A DNA stretch of 40,359 nucleotides, from the NCBI GenBank assembly GCA_003671275.1, contig QWPB01000082.1, forward strand, positions 1 to 40,359, given 5' to 3'. Source of the DNA: Planctomycetota bacterium (GTDB taxonomy: Bacteria > Planctomycetota > Planctomycetia > Planctomycetales > Planctomycetaceae). The position numbers and the translations under genes were made by a program. The notes under the pieces are model-generated. The model was not told where the DNA came from, did no database searches, and saw only the letters and a list, made by a program, of their open reading frames with translations. Positions 1-8,679 of this stretch are shown piece after piece. Position 1 is the first letter of the stretch, and each line of letters starts with the position of its first letter.

Positions 1-397
1 TCAGGGCCTTACAGATCTGGCAGGCGATATCGATCACTTCCCGCCAGCCGATCCGCTTCTCGCGGATCAGCCGCTCGGTCAGCGTCTCGCCCTCGACAAA
101 TTCCATGGAGTAGTAGTAGGTGCCCTCCCACTCTCCACTATCATACATCTCGACGACATTCTCGCCGGTCACCCGCTGCATCGCTTCGATCTCGCGGGCA
201 AAGCGGGCGACGAAGCCGTCTTCACGAGCCATGCTCGCGGGCAGCACCTTGACCGCCACGCGCTGACCGGTTTCCTCGTGCCGTCCGAGATACACAGTCC
301 CCATGCCGCCTTGACCGAGCTTGCGTTCGATCTGGTACGGGCCAATCTTCTCGGGCAAAGGGGCTGACGATGCTGACGGGCGATCGACTGGTGGCAT
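1..397 (-). CDS. Ser/Thr protein kinase, N-terminal part (cut by window edge)
   Basis: Only the first 132 residues lie inside the window and the rest runs off the left edge. A short Pro/Ser-rich leader is followed by a Hanks-type kinase N-lobe. The glycine loop is GQGGMGTVYLG, the ATP lysine sits in VAVKVLP, and an ELK-like glutamate falls in the helix after it (FAREIEAM). The hinge reads YYYSMEFVEGETL. The catalytic loop (HRD) and activation segment are outside the window, so activity cannot be judged. The ATG is 82 nt from the divergent cbiX start, so the two genes probably share a promoter region. The kinase family is certain; the substrate is unknown. Confidence 0.9.
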   Translation of the reverse strand, partial: MPPVDRPSASSAPLPEKIGPYQIERKLGQGGMGTVYLGRHEETGQRVAVKVLPASMAREDGFVARFAREIEAMQRVTGENVVEMYDSGEWEGTYYYSMEFVEGETLTERLIREKRIGWREVIDIACQICKAL

Positions 398-479
398 AGA
401 CTACTCCCGATCTGCCCGTTCGCCGTCGAGTGAACCGACGGGCCTGTGCATTGATGTGATGACTCAGTCTACGGAACAC

Positions 480-923
480 ATGATGTCCACAGCAATTCTC
501 CTGATCGCCCACGGAAGTCGTCGGGCGGAAGCCAACGCCGACTTGGTGCGACTGGCCGAGGCGATGAAGACTCGTTGCCCCAACGAGATCGTGGAGATTG
601 CCTATCTGGAACTGGCGGAACCCAGTATCCCTCAAGGGGCCGCCCGGTGCGTCAAACGCGGAGCCACAGAAATCCGATTGTTGCCGTATTTTCTGTCAGC
701 GGGAACACATATCGTCGAAGACCTGACGGGCTTTCGTGATGAATTCGCTGACCAGTACCCTGAGGTGCGGCTCCAGCTGTGCCCGCCACTGGGGCTGCAT
801 CCGCTCCTGATTGATGTGCTGTTGAATCGTCTGAATGAGGACTGGGCTGACACCTCTCAGCTCCCGCGCGAGTGGCCCAATGCTCACGCGTCCAGGACCA
901 GCCCCGAGGCATCGATCGAGTAA
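480..923 (+). CDS. cbiX: CbiX/sirohydrochlorin cobaltochelatase-like protein, single-domain
   Basis: A 147-residue protein of the CbiX family, which inserts Co2+ (or Fe2+/Ni2+ in relatives) into sirohydrochlorin for corrinoid, siroheme or F430 synthesis. The two expected metal-handling histidines are visible: H11 in LIAHGSRR and H77 in [10 protein letters not shown]. Conserved [13 protein letters not shown] lies between them. The length fits a short single-domain chelatase that would work as a dimer. An in-frame ATG at 459 and a longer frame reaching 321 exist, but the conserved fold begins right after the ATGATG at 480, so this start is preferred. The last 40 nt overlap the end of the convergent ATPase gene. 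No other cobalamin or siroheme gene is in the window, so the metal and pathway are not settled. Confidence 0.85.
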   Translation: MMSTAILLIAHGSRRAEANADLVRLAEAMKTRCPNEIVEIAYLELAEPSIPQGAARCVKRGATEIRLLPYFLSAGTHIVEDLTGFRDEFADQYPEVRLQLCPPLGLHPLLIDVLLNRLNEDWADTSQLPREWPNAHASRTSPEASIE

Positions 924-1774
924 GGCACGATCTCTTCCTGACAGGCACTTCCACGATGCTTTGAGACGTGGAGAGCCCGCCCCATTTTGCCATCCACTTT
1001 CGTCTTGCCCATTAGAATGATCGTGTTGGCGTTGCTCAGTACATCTCCGCTTTCGATCGGGCGTTCGATCAGGGCATCCAGCATCGTCTCGTGCGTGGTA
1101 CACAACAGCAAGCACCCGATACCCGAGTGATCGTAAGCGTGCCGGGCGATGATCTCCGCATTTTCACGATAATGGGCTCGGAAGAGATCCCGGGCAACCC
1201 ACTCGGACTCCTTGCGGAGGATCTGTTGGTATATGTACTCAAATCGCTCAAACTGAAAGGAGTCGCTGGCCCGGTCCGCTGGCTCCATCCCGTCAATCAC
1301 ACAGCGGCGGACCCCTTGGACAAAGTTTCCGTAAAAGAATGCGATGGTCTGTTCCAGCTTACGATTCAACTCGGCTTTCCACTCGATCTTCTGGTCGTCG
1401 TCGAGGTCCGACATCGTTACGCGTTTGCCCGTCTGCTTGAACACATGCAGCGAGTCACGACGAACCTTGGATCGGTCCCAGATTTCGGGGAGCAGCAGCG
1501 GAATATCCGGCGACTGCTCGGTAATGGTCCAGTCGTACATTCGCTGAGCGTAATCGGCGTGGCTTTGCGAATCACCGCGCGAGGTCATATCAAAAAAGAC
1601 TCCGCGTTCCCCCTCCTGACTGCGGCCCGCGTTCGCAAAGTGAATCCCCAATTGAGTTTTCCCAATCCCCGTGGCTCCCAGAACCACGGTCATCGTCCCT
1701 GGCAACAGCCCTCCCCCCAGCAGTTCATCCAGGCGAGAAAGTCCAGTGGAAAGTCGGGAGGCAGACATAGTCAT
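884..1774 (-). CDS. KaiC/RecA-superfamily ATPase, single domain
   Basis: A 296-residue protein starting [21 protein letters not shown], the classic entry to KaiC-like RecA folds. Walker A is GATGIGKTQ (about residues 33-41) and the Walker B-like strand is [10 protein letters not shown] helical charged insertion of about 80 residues (around 85-160) lies between them, and the protein ends [11 protein letters not shown]. There is a single ATPase domain, unlike two-domain KaiC. A second ATG at 1768 is also possible. The frame is open further upstream to 2086, but that stretch is proline- and arginine-rich and not family-like. Family knowledge suggests ATP-dependent signalling or assembly; the partner is unknown. 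Its 3' end overlaps cbiX by 40 nt. Confidence 0.8.
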   Translation of the reverse strand: MTMSASRLSTGLSRLDELLGGGLLPGTMTVVLGATGIGKTQLGIHFANAGRSQEGERGVFFDMTSRGDSQSHADYAQRMYDWTITEQSPDIPLLLPEIWDRSKVRRDSLHVFKQTGKRVTMSDLDDDQKIEWKAELNRKLEQTIAFFYGNFVQGVRRCVIDGMEPADRASDSFQFERFEYIYQQILRKESEWVARDLFRAHYRENAEIIARHAYDHSGIGCLLLCTTHETMLDALIERPIESGDVLSNANTIILMGKTKVDGKMGRALHVSKHRGSACQEEIVPYSIDASGLVLDA

Positions 1775-2005
1775 CGGTCTGTGGTGTGCAGCTGGCGGTG
1801 GTGGGGTGACAATACCGTCTTGCCCCAATGAATTCGACCGACCGACACACCTTCGCCCGGGCGAAAGTTCCCTGAACCAGGACTCAATCTCTCTTGAATC
1901 TTGAATATCGAACAGGGGAGTCCCGTTCCCCGCGAATCCCATTAACAGCGTCCGACATCTGCCCCATTCTCGGGCCGACCGGTAACGGTCCCCAAGCCTT
2001 GATCC

Positions 2006-2038
2006 AATAAAAAACCACTGGCAGCAAGCTGCCAGTGG
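2006..2038 (-). terminator. Strong intrinsic terminator, - strand
   Basis: A perfect 11-bp inverted repeat, CCACTGGCAGC / GCTGCCAGTGG (2015-2025 and 2028-2038), has only AA between the arms. Read on the - strand it is followed at once by TTTTTTATT (2014-2006). No U-run follows it on the + strand, so it is oriented to end leftward transcription arriving from about 2.07-2.5 kb. Confidence 0.85.
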
Positions 2039-2069
2039 CCCAAAAAATCCTGACACAAACCTCGTCAGA

Positions 2070-2472
2070 TTACAGGTGTGTCGCATGCCAGATGTACTTC
2101 ACCCGGACAATCCGGGGTTCCGACTGGTGGCGTTCCGCTTGATCAGCAGCAACGCTCACGTCCTCTTCGAAGTTCACTGGCCCTAGCGGCAGTATGTTTT
2201 CAGTCCCTCCGGACAGAAGGTGCGATGCCTGTTCCCGTGGTTGTCCCACCGTTACAGAGTGCTGCAAGTTGCAGGCTCGAGCGAATTCGCCGGATGTGAG
2301 AGAGGTCAGATCCGCTCGGCCCACCTCGGGTGACGATGAACTCCCTTCGGTCCGAATCCACAGCCCCCGTGGGAATAAGCCACGTTCAGGGGTTGACGAC
2401 CCGTGTCCCAAGAAAGCTCTATTGATATAGCGGCGAGACCTTACACGATTTTTCCAAAGTAGTTCCGTCATG
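2070..2472 (-). CDS. Candidate small hypothetical protein upstream of a terminator
   Basis: This is an unrecognised 133-residue reading frame from ATG at 2472 (an upstream in-frame start at 2510 also exists) to a TAA at 2070. No domain or signal peptide is seen. The main support is context: a textbook - strand terminator begins about 30 nt after its stop, and no other leftward gene could use it. The C-terminal half is acidic, then ends in an [14 protein letters not shown]-like basic/aromatic tail. Codon use is mixed and the ribosome-binding site is weak (GGAAC). It could instead be a non-coding transcript. It is divergent from the ECF sigma gene. Confidence 0.4.
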
Positions 2473-2690
2473 TAAGTTCCGCGGAAATTACCAGAATTCA
2501 CTCGAACCACACCAAACTAGCAACGAACATGTTCATTTATCCACTATCCAGAACCGCAATTTCCCTTAATTTCTATCGCCTCGGGGCAAACTCCCAGGTT
2601 CACCCGGACCTCCGTCGCACGATTCCTGCTCATCACCGAGCCCCGCCGTTGCAGTGGAATCACTTCAAAACCGCCGATAATATTGGTTTC

Positions 2691-3323
2691 ATGAGGGAAT
2701 CCGAGTCCAACAACGCGTCCACCTCGCATTCACTTCTGATGCGACTGCGAACCAACGATGTCCAAGCTTGGAAACGCCTGTCCGAATTATATGGACCGAT
2801 GGTTTACGGTTGGTGTCGAGCCGCAGGGCTGAAGCCTGAAGACGCGGCGGATGCCACTCAAAATGTCTTTCAGTCGGTATTCACCGGCTTCATGAAATTC
2901 CGCAAGGAACGACCGGGGGATCGCTTTCGGGGGTGGCTGTGGACTATTACCCGAAATCGTGTGAACGACTACTTTCGCCAGGAGAAGGACGCCCCGGCAG
3001 GTCGAGGAGGTTCGTCGGCCCATCCGCACACCCTGCAATGGCCCCAGAATCTCATGCCCGAGGAGCAGGATCCCGAGACGATGGTCACGGAAACAGCTCA
3101 GTTGGTCCGCCGGGCACTGGAACTGGTGCAGGCGGAATTTGAAATTCGAACCTGGCAAGCTTGCCTGAAAACCACCATGGATGGGCAATCCGTGGCGGAC
3201 GTGGCCGCAGAATTGAAGATGACCGTAGGAGCCGTCTACGTCGCCCGTTCCCGCGTTCTGAAGCGGATTCGGGAGGAGTTGGAGGGGTTCGTTGAGATCT
3301 CGCCTGATGGACAACTCTCATAA
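2691..3323 (+). CDS. ECF-type RNA polymerase sigma factor
   Basis: A 210-residue sigma-70 family protein of the extracytoplasmic-function type. Region 2 is visible as LYGPMVYGWCRAAGLKPEDAADATQNVFQSVF, then FRGWLWTITRNRVNDYFR (sigma 2.3/2.4). Region 4 lies in the C-terminal third, with SVADVAAELKMTVGAVYVARSRVLKRI as the -35-binding helix-turn-helix. The frame extends upstream to 2529, but the sigma fold begins just after the ATG at 2691, so that start is used. The next gene, 33 nt downstream on the same strand, is a kinase with an anti-sigma-like zinc motif. This is a well-known planctomycete arrangement in which the kinase probably controls the sigma factor. Confidence 0.9.
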   Translation: MRESESNNASTSHSLLMRLRTNDVQAWKRLSELYGPMVYGWCRAAGLKPEDAADATQNVFQSVFTGFMKFRKERPGDRFRGWLWTITRNRVNDYFRQEKDAPAGRGGSSAHPHTLQWPQNLMPEEQDPETMVTETAQLVRRALELVQAEFEIRTWQACLKTTMDGQSVADVAAELKMTVGAVYVARSRVLKRIREELEGFVEISPDGQLS

Positions 3324-3356
3324 ACTCGTGAGCGCTGTCCATCGATTGGAGTTGCG

Positions 3357-4568
3357 ATGACCGGAACAACAATCTCTCCCTCAGGCTTTGAAGGTACCTC
3401 AATTCCATCAGGGGAGAACTGCCCCTCCGAGCAAGAACTGCGGGCGTTCCTTAACGGAGAAGTCTCCTCGGCGACCCTGGAACGAACGCAGATTCATCTC
3501 GATCGCTGTCCCAGTTGCCCGCAACGTCTCCACAAACTTCTTTTGAGTCATGCGGACCCCATCACCGAAGCGTTGCGTCAATCGGCAACGGGAAGTTCCT
3601 TTACCACCGAAGCCAACTGCACCAGCGCCGTCCAACTGATCGCCAATGGACTGGATTCCCCGACACTGGGGATGCCGCCGATTATTCCGCCTCCTCTTAC
3701 TCGCCTGGGGAAATACCAGATCAAACGCCTGCTCGCGGAAGGCGGGATGGGCTTGATCTATCTGGCATTCCATGTCAATCAGCCAATGCCAGTGGCACTG
3801 AAGCTGTTGCGTCCGATGGTGATCTATGCCCCCGAACTCATCCAGCGATTTCGCCGTGAGTACCGGGCCATGAGCCATCTGCAACACCCGAATCTGGTAG
3901 CGGCCTATGACGCCGGTGTCACGGACGGAACGCCCTTCCTGGTGATGGAATACATCGAAGGGGTAGACATCAGCAAGCTCCTGGAACGTTACCACCGACT
4001 TCCCGTTCCGGTCGCGTGCGAGATCATCCGACAGGCGGCCACGGGACTGGACCATGCCTGGAGCAAATCCATCGTCCACAGGGATGTGAAGCCCTCCAAT
4101 CTGATGCTCACCCGAACCTCTCACGGAGAGGCCCGTGTCAAAATCCTCGACTTGGGATTGGCCCGACTGCTCGATCCCCGATCGGGCATCTTTCTCGATG
4201 CCAACGAATTGACTTCCGAAGGACAACTGATCGGCACACGAGGCTACATCGCACCGGAGCAGGAACTGAACAGCCATGATGTCGACTGCCGGGTCGATGT
4301 CTACTCACTGGGGGTGACGCTGCATGAACTGTTGATGGGGAATCGCCCCCAGAATCCGACTTCTCCCGCAGCCCCTCTAACCGGACTGGGGAACGGCATC
4401 CCCGCTCCTCTGGAAGTTGTTTTGAACTCGATGCTGGCAGCCAACCGGGATCATCGCCCAGCCACTCCCGGACAGGTGGCCATCCAAATTGCGGAGTTCT
4501 GTCCAAACCACGGACTGGGCGAATGGCTGCGAGATTTTCCGGCAGTCGTCGATCCCAGCGGGGCCTGA
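3357..4568 (+). CDS. Soluble Ser/Thr kinase with N-terminal zinc-finger (ZAS-like) domain
   Basis: A 403-residue protein. Residues 20-60 carry C22 and an H47-x3-C51-x2-C54 motif (HLDRCPSC), like zinc-binding anti-sigma domains. A linker follows, then a kinase domain (about 119-395). The glycine loop is AEGGMGLIY and the ATP lysine is K149. The catalytic loop is HRDVKPSN (241-248), the metal motif is DLG (265-267), and GTRGYIAPE precedes the APE glutamate E301. There is no transmembrane segment and no C-terminal sensor repeat, so it should be cytoplasmic. GGAG lies 5 nt before the ATG. Coupling with the sigma gene 33 nt upstream suggests it binds or phosphorylates that factor. This is inference from position and domain make-up. 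Confidence 0.9.
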   Translation: MTGTTISPSGFEGTSIPSGENCPSEQELRAFLNGEVSSATLERTQIHLDRCPSCPQRLHKLLLSHADPITEALRQSATGSSFTTEANCTSAVQLIANGLDSPTLGMPPIIPPPLTRLGKYQIKRLLAEGGMGLIYLAFHVNQPMPVALKLLRPMVIYAPELIQRFRREYRAMSHLQHPNLVAAYDAGVTDGTPFLVMEYIEGVDISKLLERYHRLPVPVACEIIRQAATGLDHAWSKSIVHRDVKPSNLMLTRTSHGEARVKILDLGLARLLDPRSGIFLDANELTSEGQLIGTRGYIAPEQELNSHDVDCRVDVYSLGVTLHELLMGNRPQNPTSPAAPLTGLGNGIPAPLEVVLNSMLAANRDHRPATPGQVAIQIAEFCPNHGLGEWLRDFPAVVDPSGA

Positions 4569-4810
4569 TCGATTCGGGATAGCCCATAACCTCAAAATCG
4601 ACCGGGCCCGCTTCATCCAAGGCAATGCATCAGAGCAGATCGATCATTCCCCCGTCCTGCGGAAACCGCCGATTCTCTCTGGACGAAATCCGATTTGCCT
4701 TTAACAATAATACCTTCCTGGACAGAACATGACCGACTGCGGTTGGCTCATTGTGGATGCATGCTCCCTGTGGGGACAGGCTCCCGTATCTGTCGCACTG
4801 TGAATCACGC

Positions 4811-5512
4811 ATGAACGCTTCGGCGTCTCTCGCCGCATTGCGGTCGCAGGCCCCCGTCATCGCCCCTTCCATGTTGAAGTGCGATTTTGGGAATCTCCGT
4901 CGCGAAATTGAACTCCTCGATCAGGGCCAGGCAAGCGTCCTGCACTGGGATGTGATGGATGGGCATTTCGTTCCCAATCTGTCTTATGGGGCCATGGTGA
5001 TTTCCCGGTCGCGTCCGCTGACGCGAGCGATATTTGATGCCCATCTGATGATTTCCGATCCTGCGAAGTACGTTGACGAGTACGTGCACGCCGGGTGCGA
5101 AGCAATCACCTTTCATATCGAAGCCGTCCCCCAACCGGTCGAACTGCTGCGGCGGATTCGATCCCGAGGGTGTCTGGCCGGCATCGCCATCAATCCCCAA
5201 ACACCGGTCACGGCCTTGGCGACGGCCGTTGGTGAGTGTGATCTGGTGCTGGTGATGAGCGTAGAACCGGGTTTTGGAGGCCAGTCCTTCATCGCCGGGT
5301 CCAGTGAGAAAGTCGCGGCAGTCCGGGCGCTGTTCGGTCCATCAATCGTGATCTCGATCGATGGCGGAATTGGCACCCAGACCATCTCCGGCCCGGCGGC
5401 TGCGGGATGTGATCTGTTCGTTGCGGGAAGTTCGGTGTTCGATGCACCGGATTATGGTCAGGCGATCCAGAGCATGGCTGCACTGGCTCGGACCGCTCGC
5501 AACGCCTCCTGA
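4811..5512 (+). CDS. rpe: Ribulose-phosphate 3-epimerase
   Basis: A 233-residue TIM-barrel enzyme interconverting ribulose-5-phosphate and xylulose-5-phosphate in the pentose phosphate pathway. Family signatures are all present: IAPSMLKCDFGNL, HWDVMDGHFVPNLSYG with metal and catalytic residues H45 and D47, DAHLMI (H78), NPQTPV, MSVEPGFGGQ, and ISIDGGIG with the second catalytic aspartate. The phosphate site is VAGSSVF. The ATG at 4811 gives the normal family length; an in-frame ATG at 4751 would add 20 atypical residues. The pseudo-phosphatase gene starts 9 nt after its stop, so the two are probably co-translated. Confidence 0.95.
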   Translation: MNASASLAALRSQAPVIAPSMLKCDFGNLRREIELLDQGQASVLHWDVMDGHFVPNLSYGAMVISRSRPLTRAIFDAHLMISDPAKYVDEYVHAGCEAITFHIEAVPQPVELLRRIRSRGCLAGIAINPQTPVTALATAVGECDLVLVMSVEPGFGGQSFIAGSSEKVAAVRALFGPSIVISIDGGIGTQTISGPAAAGCDLFVAGSSVFDAPDYGQAIQSMAALARTARNAS

Positions 5513-5521
5513 GGAATTTGC

Positions 5522-6142
5522 ATGTCTACCGCCCGATGGGTTGTGAGGCCCGGCGAAACCGAGTTCGACGGCCTCTCCCGTATCCAGGGAACCTTGGATC
5601 TTCCCCTGACTGAACACGGCTTAAAGCAGGTTTCGCAGCTGGCGGAAACCCTGCGAGGTGAGCCGATCGATGTGATCTACGCCTCGCCGACGGAACCGGC
5701 AGCCACTTCGGCCGCGCTGCTCGGGGAAGCGCTCGAAGTTCCGGTCCGCATTGTAGAAGGACTCGCAAACCTGCATTTGGGGCTCTGGCAGGGATTGCTG
5801 GCGGACGACATCCGTCGCAAGCAGCCACGGGTCTTCAAGCAATGGGAAGACCAGCCGGAAACAGTCTGCGCCCCCGAAGGCGAAGAGTGCGAGGAAGCGC
5901 TCGAACGCATTACCGAAGCTCTCCGCAAGCCGCTGAAACGAGACGAATCTTTCCTCGTAATGGCCCCCGAACCGATCGCCACGCTGGTGCTCAGCATATT
6001 GCGAACGGAGCCAGCGCGACTCTCTGGCCCCGAATCGGCCCACACCGCGCCCTGCCGTGTGGACCGGATTCACGAAGCTGAGCCGCTGCCCGTCCCGGCC
6101 ATTCCAACCTCCGTGATAGGTGCCTTTCCGGCCATCCTGTAA
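5522..6142 (+). CDS. Histidine-phosphatase-fold protein lacking catalytic residues
   Basis: A 206-residue protein with the phosphoglycerate-mutase/histidine phosphatase fold: GRIQGTLDLPLTEHG-like segment, ASPTEPAATSAALL and LGLWQGL. The nucleophile motif RHGE is RPGE here (P10 in place of His). The arginine of the usual SP..RA..TA segment is replaced by P59. The second catalytic histidine (SHGG-type) aligns with APEP, giving P149. Phosphoryl transfer through a phosphohistidine therefore looks impossible, and this is probably a pseudoenzyme with a binding or scaffold role. Its start is 9 nt after rpe. The reading frame is intact and family-like throughout, so it is not a decaying pseudogene. 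Confidence 0.8.
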   Translation: MSTARWVVRPGETEFDGLSRIQGTLDLPLTEHGLKQVSQLAETLRGEPIDVIYASPTEPAATSAALLGEALEVPVRIVEGLANLHLGLWQGLLADDIRRKQPRVFKQWEDQPETVCAPEGEECEEALERITEALRKPLKRDESFLVMAPEPIATLVLSILRTEPARLSGPESAHTAPCRVDRIHEAEPLPVPAIPTSVIGAFPAIL

Positions 6143-6288
6143 ACGGATTCAGTACCCAGTGGTCGCCCCACAATGGGTGAACAAACGATCGCGCGGGGCG
6201 ATAACGATTGCTCCAGAACTCAATACCGACCATGATGCAGCAACCCCGGTCGGTTCGCCCGATCGATGGACAGACAGGAGTTATGCCC

Positions 6289-7137
6289 ATGGCAGCGGTG
6301 CCGTCCGTGAACGAAGAATCCCCCCCCTCACGCCCCAAACGGCCCGTGCCCGATGGGCTGTGGGTCAAGTGCGATAGCTGTAACGCGACGGTCTTTGGCA
6401 AGAAAGTCGAAGAAAACCTCGGCCTGTGCCCCGAGTGCAGCCACCACTTCTACGTTTCGGCCCAGGCCCGTATCGAGCAGCTGCTGGACGAAGACAGCTT
6501 CGAAGAGTGGTTCGGGGAGCTCTGCCCCGTTGACCCGCTCGGTTTCACCGACAAAAAACCGTACGCGCAGCGGCTGATCGAGGAACAAAAACGGACTGGC
6601 ATGCGCGATGCCTGCATCGTGGGCAAGGGTCACATGCGCGGACGTCCGCTGGTATTCGGACTGACTGACTCCACGTTCATCATGGGCAGCATGGGCTCCG
6701 TCGTGGGCGAGAAGCTGACCCGAGCCATTGAAGAAGCGACTCGACTGCGAATGCCCCTGGTGATTGTGAGCGGCTCCGGAGGAGGGGCCCGGATGCACGA
6801 GGGGATCTTCTCGCTCATGCAGATGGGCAAGGTCTCAGCGGCTCTCGGGCGGTATCACGACGCGGGTGGTCTGTATATCTCGGTCCTGACGAATCCGACG
6901 ATGGGTGGAGTCGCGGCCAGCTTTGCCTCTCTGGGCGACATCATGATCGCCGAACCTAAGGCCATGATCGGCTTTGCCGGGCCCCGCGTTGTGAAAGCCA
7001 CCGTGAAACAGAATCTGCCCGACGGATTCCAGACGAGTGAATTCCTGCTGGAACACGGATTTGTGGACATGATCGTGGCGCGTCCTGAGCTGCGGGCGGA
7101 AATCGCGCGGTTGATCGACTACTGCCAGATGAAGTAA
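6289..7137 (+). CDS. accD: Acetyl-CoA carboxylase carboxyltransferase subunit beta
   Basis: A 282-residue AccD, which with AccA transfers the carboxyl group from biotin to acetyl-CoA, the first step of fatty-acid synthesis. An N-terminal four-cysteine zinc ribbon (C28, C31, C47, C50) precedes the crotonase-like carboxyltransferase domain. That domain includes [48 protein letters not shown] and IGFAGPRVV. Upstream in-frame ATGs occur at 6208, 6232 and 6283, but AGGAG at 6276-6280 is ideally spaced (8 nt) for the ATG at 6289. accA is not in the window. Confidence 0.95.
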   Translation: MAAVPSVNEESPPSRPKRPVPDGLWVKCDSCNATVFGKKVEENLGLCPECSHHFYVSAQARIEQLLDEDSFEEWFGELCPVDPLGFTDKKPYAQRLIEEQKRTGMRDACIVGKGHMRGRPLVFGLTDSTFIMGSMGSVVGEKLTRAIEEATRLRMPLVIVSGSGGGARMHEGIFSLMQMGKVSAALGRYHDAGGLYISVLTNPTMGGVAASFASLGDIMIAEPKAMIGFAGPRVVKATVKQNLPDGFQTSEFLLEHGFVDMIVARPELRAEIARLIDYCQMK

Positions 7138-7249
7138 CTTCAGTCGCAGTGGGAGACGCGATGGCCTTCCCACTCACCGTGAGCCGGGCCCCCTGACTCC
7201 GCCCTTTCGAATTTCGAGCCTCGAACTTCGAGTTTCCCTGGTGTGACCG

Positions 7250-8146
7250 ATGGACTTCCTGAAGCGTCTTTTCCAGCGGGCTCCCAAGATCGAAAGGGTC
7301 GATATTAAGCGACGGTTTGAACTGCATGGGCGTGTCGGTCAGGGGAGCATGTCCAAGGTCTGGCGAGCCACCGACACCATCGGCAGCAAGCCCGTGGCCG
7401 TGAAAGTCCTCAATAAGCCTCAACTGGCAAGGACGGACGCCCGCTTTAAAAGCATGGGGTTGAAGCGTCCCCACGAGGGCGAAATCTCACTCTCCCTGCG
7501 ACACCCCAATATCGTCAAAACACTGGAATTCGGAATCACCACGGATGACGAAGAGTTCCTCGTCATGGAGTTCGTGGAAGGCGTCAGTCTTAGCTTTCTG
7601 GTCGAGACGCAAAGCCCCCAGATGAAGAAGAACTGCCTGTGGTACTGCATTCAGCTGGGCGAGGCTCTCGTGGCGGTGCATCGTGCTGGATATATCCACC
7701 GTGACCTGTGCCCGCGGAATGTCATCGTGAGCAATGAAGGGGTCGTAAAGTTAATCGATTTTGGCCTCGTGGTGCCGAACACCGATCCCTACAAACGTCC
7801 GGGGAACCGTACGGGAACCGCCAACTACATGGCCCCGGAACTCATCAAGCGGCAAGCGACCGATCAGCGAATCGACATTTTTTCGTTTGCCGTGACATGC
7901 TTTGAGATGTTCACGCGGCAGCTGCCCTGGGACTCGGACAACACCATGGATAGCGTTCTGCAACATATTAATGCTCCGCCTCGCGAGATTCAGAAGCTCG
8001 CGCCGAATCTGGATGCCGATGTCAGTGAAATCATTATGAAAGGATTGGAAAAATCCCCCCAGGACCGCTGGCAAACCGCGCGGGAAATGGTTGACGCACT
8101 GCGATCCGCCGCCCGCCGCCTGAAGGCAATGCCGGACGAAGAGTAA
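7250..8146 (+). CDS. Ser/Thr protein kinase with atypical HRDLCP catalytic loop
   Basis: A 298-residue kinase without transmembrane or extra domains. The glycine loop is GQGSMSKVW, the ATP lysine is K52 in VAVKVLN, and the hinge is FLVMEFVEGVSL. The DFG aspartate is D170 (LIDFGLVV), the activation segment is TGTANYMAPE, and subdomain IX is DIFSFAVTCFEM. The catalytic loop reads HRDLCPRN (150-157). The lysine usual at the fifth position in Ser/Thr kinases is Cys154, while the catalytic Asp152 and metal-binding Asn157 remain. Activity is plausible but altered. It lies 112 nt after accD; whether it acts on lipid synthesis is unknown. Confidence 0.88.
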   Translation: MDFLKRLFQRAPKIERVDIKRRFELHGRVGQGSMSKVWRATDTIGSKPVAVKVLNKPQLARTDARFKSMGLKRPHEGEISLSLRHPNIVKTLEFGITTDDEEFLVMEFVEGVSLSFLVETQSPQMKKNCLWYCIQLGEALVAVHRAGYIHRDLCPRNVIVSNEGVVKLIDFGLVVPNTDPYKRPGNRTGTANYMAPELIKRQATDQRIDIFSFAVTCFEMFTRQLPWDSDNTMDSVLQHINAPPREIQKLAPNLDADVSEIIMKGLEKSPQDRWQTAREMVDALRSAARRLKAMPDEE

Positions 8147-8287
8147 TATAGCATCCCCGATGTTGTACCGGGTGCCCCTCAACGTTGTGACGGTTGATGG
8201 TGACTGACGGACTTATCGTTTGGTCACGCAGCTCGTTTTTCGAACAGTCGCCCTGTCATGCCACACGCCCTCTCGACATCCCCAGCC

Positions 8288-8313
8288 ATGGGCCCGTCAC
8301 GGTGATGGGCCGC
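8288..8313. repeat. Stem-loop between convergent genes
   Basis: GGCCCGTCAC and GTGATGGGCC form a 10-bp stem with one wobble pair, in the 256-nt spacer between the kinase (+) and the small membrane protein gene (-). No U-tract follows on either strand. It may help end both transcripts or process RNA. The rest of this spacer shows nothing recognisable. Confidence 0.4.
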
Positions 8314-8403
8314 ACGACAGCGAGACAACACATCGCTGCTGGAATCGAAAGCCAGCGTGTTCCGGCAGATTTGTTGAACCTGAAATCCAGGCATAACAGA
8401 ACG

Positions 8404-8679
8404 CTACGTTGACCGTTCGGGAACGGGTAGGCGTTTCTCGCTCCAGGTCACAGCCAGCACCACAATCAGCCCCACGCCGATCCCCACCATCAGCCCCTGC
8501 ACCAAACCGAGCGCCAGCCCTAGAACGGGTGGATCGAAGGGGGGAGGATTAACCCCTGAAAACGCCACACGATAAAAATCCGGAGCATATTTCCCGATCA
8601 GAAATCCCACGAACGCTCCCATGGCTCCGAAACCGAATCCGGTCCCCATCACCGTGCCCAGCCCCTTGGTAATCGTCAC
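8404..8679 (-). CDS. Small glycine-rich two-TM membrane protein
   Basis: A 91-residue hypothetical protein with two clear glycine-rich hydrophobic segments, about residues 8-29 and 51-79, separated by a proline-rich loop (NPPPFDPP). It has a short charged tail. The GTG start overlaps the stop of the upstream aroD-aroE-like gene as GTGA (8676-8679), a signature of translational coupling. The reading frame is therefore well supported even though the family is not recognised. An inner-membrane location is inferred from the hydrophobic segments. Confidence 0.7.
   Translation of the reverse strand: MTITKGLGTVMGTGFGFGAMGAFVGFLIGKYAPDFYRVAFSGVNPPPFDPPVLGLALGLVQGLMVGIGVGLIVVLAVTWSEKRLPVPERST

Noticed and set aside
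1091-1831. Open frame on the + strand opposite the KaiC-like ATPase
   Set aside because: Shadow of the ATPase gene; composition not protein-like.
7200-7240. TTCGAA/TCGAG-rich text between accD and the kinase
   Set aside because: Too short and imperfect to call a repeat or operator.
8194-8412. 72-codon + strand frame in the spacer after the second kinase
   Set aside because: No ribosome-binding site or domain, and it crosses a stem-loop between convergent genes.
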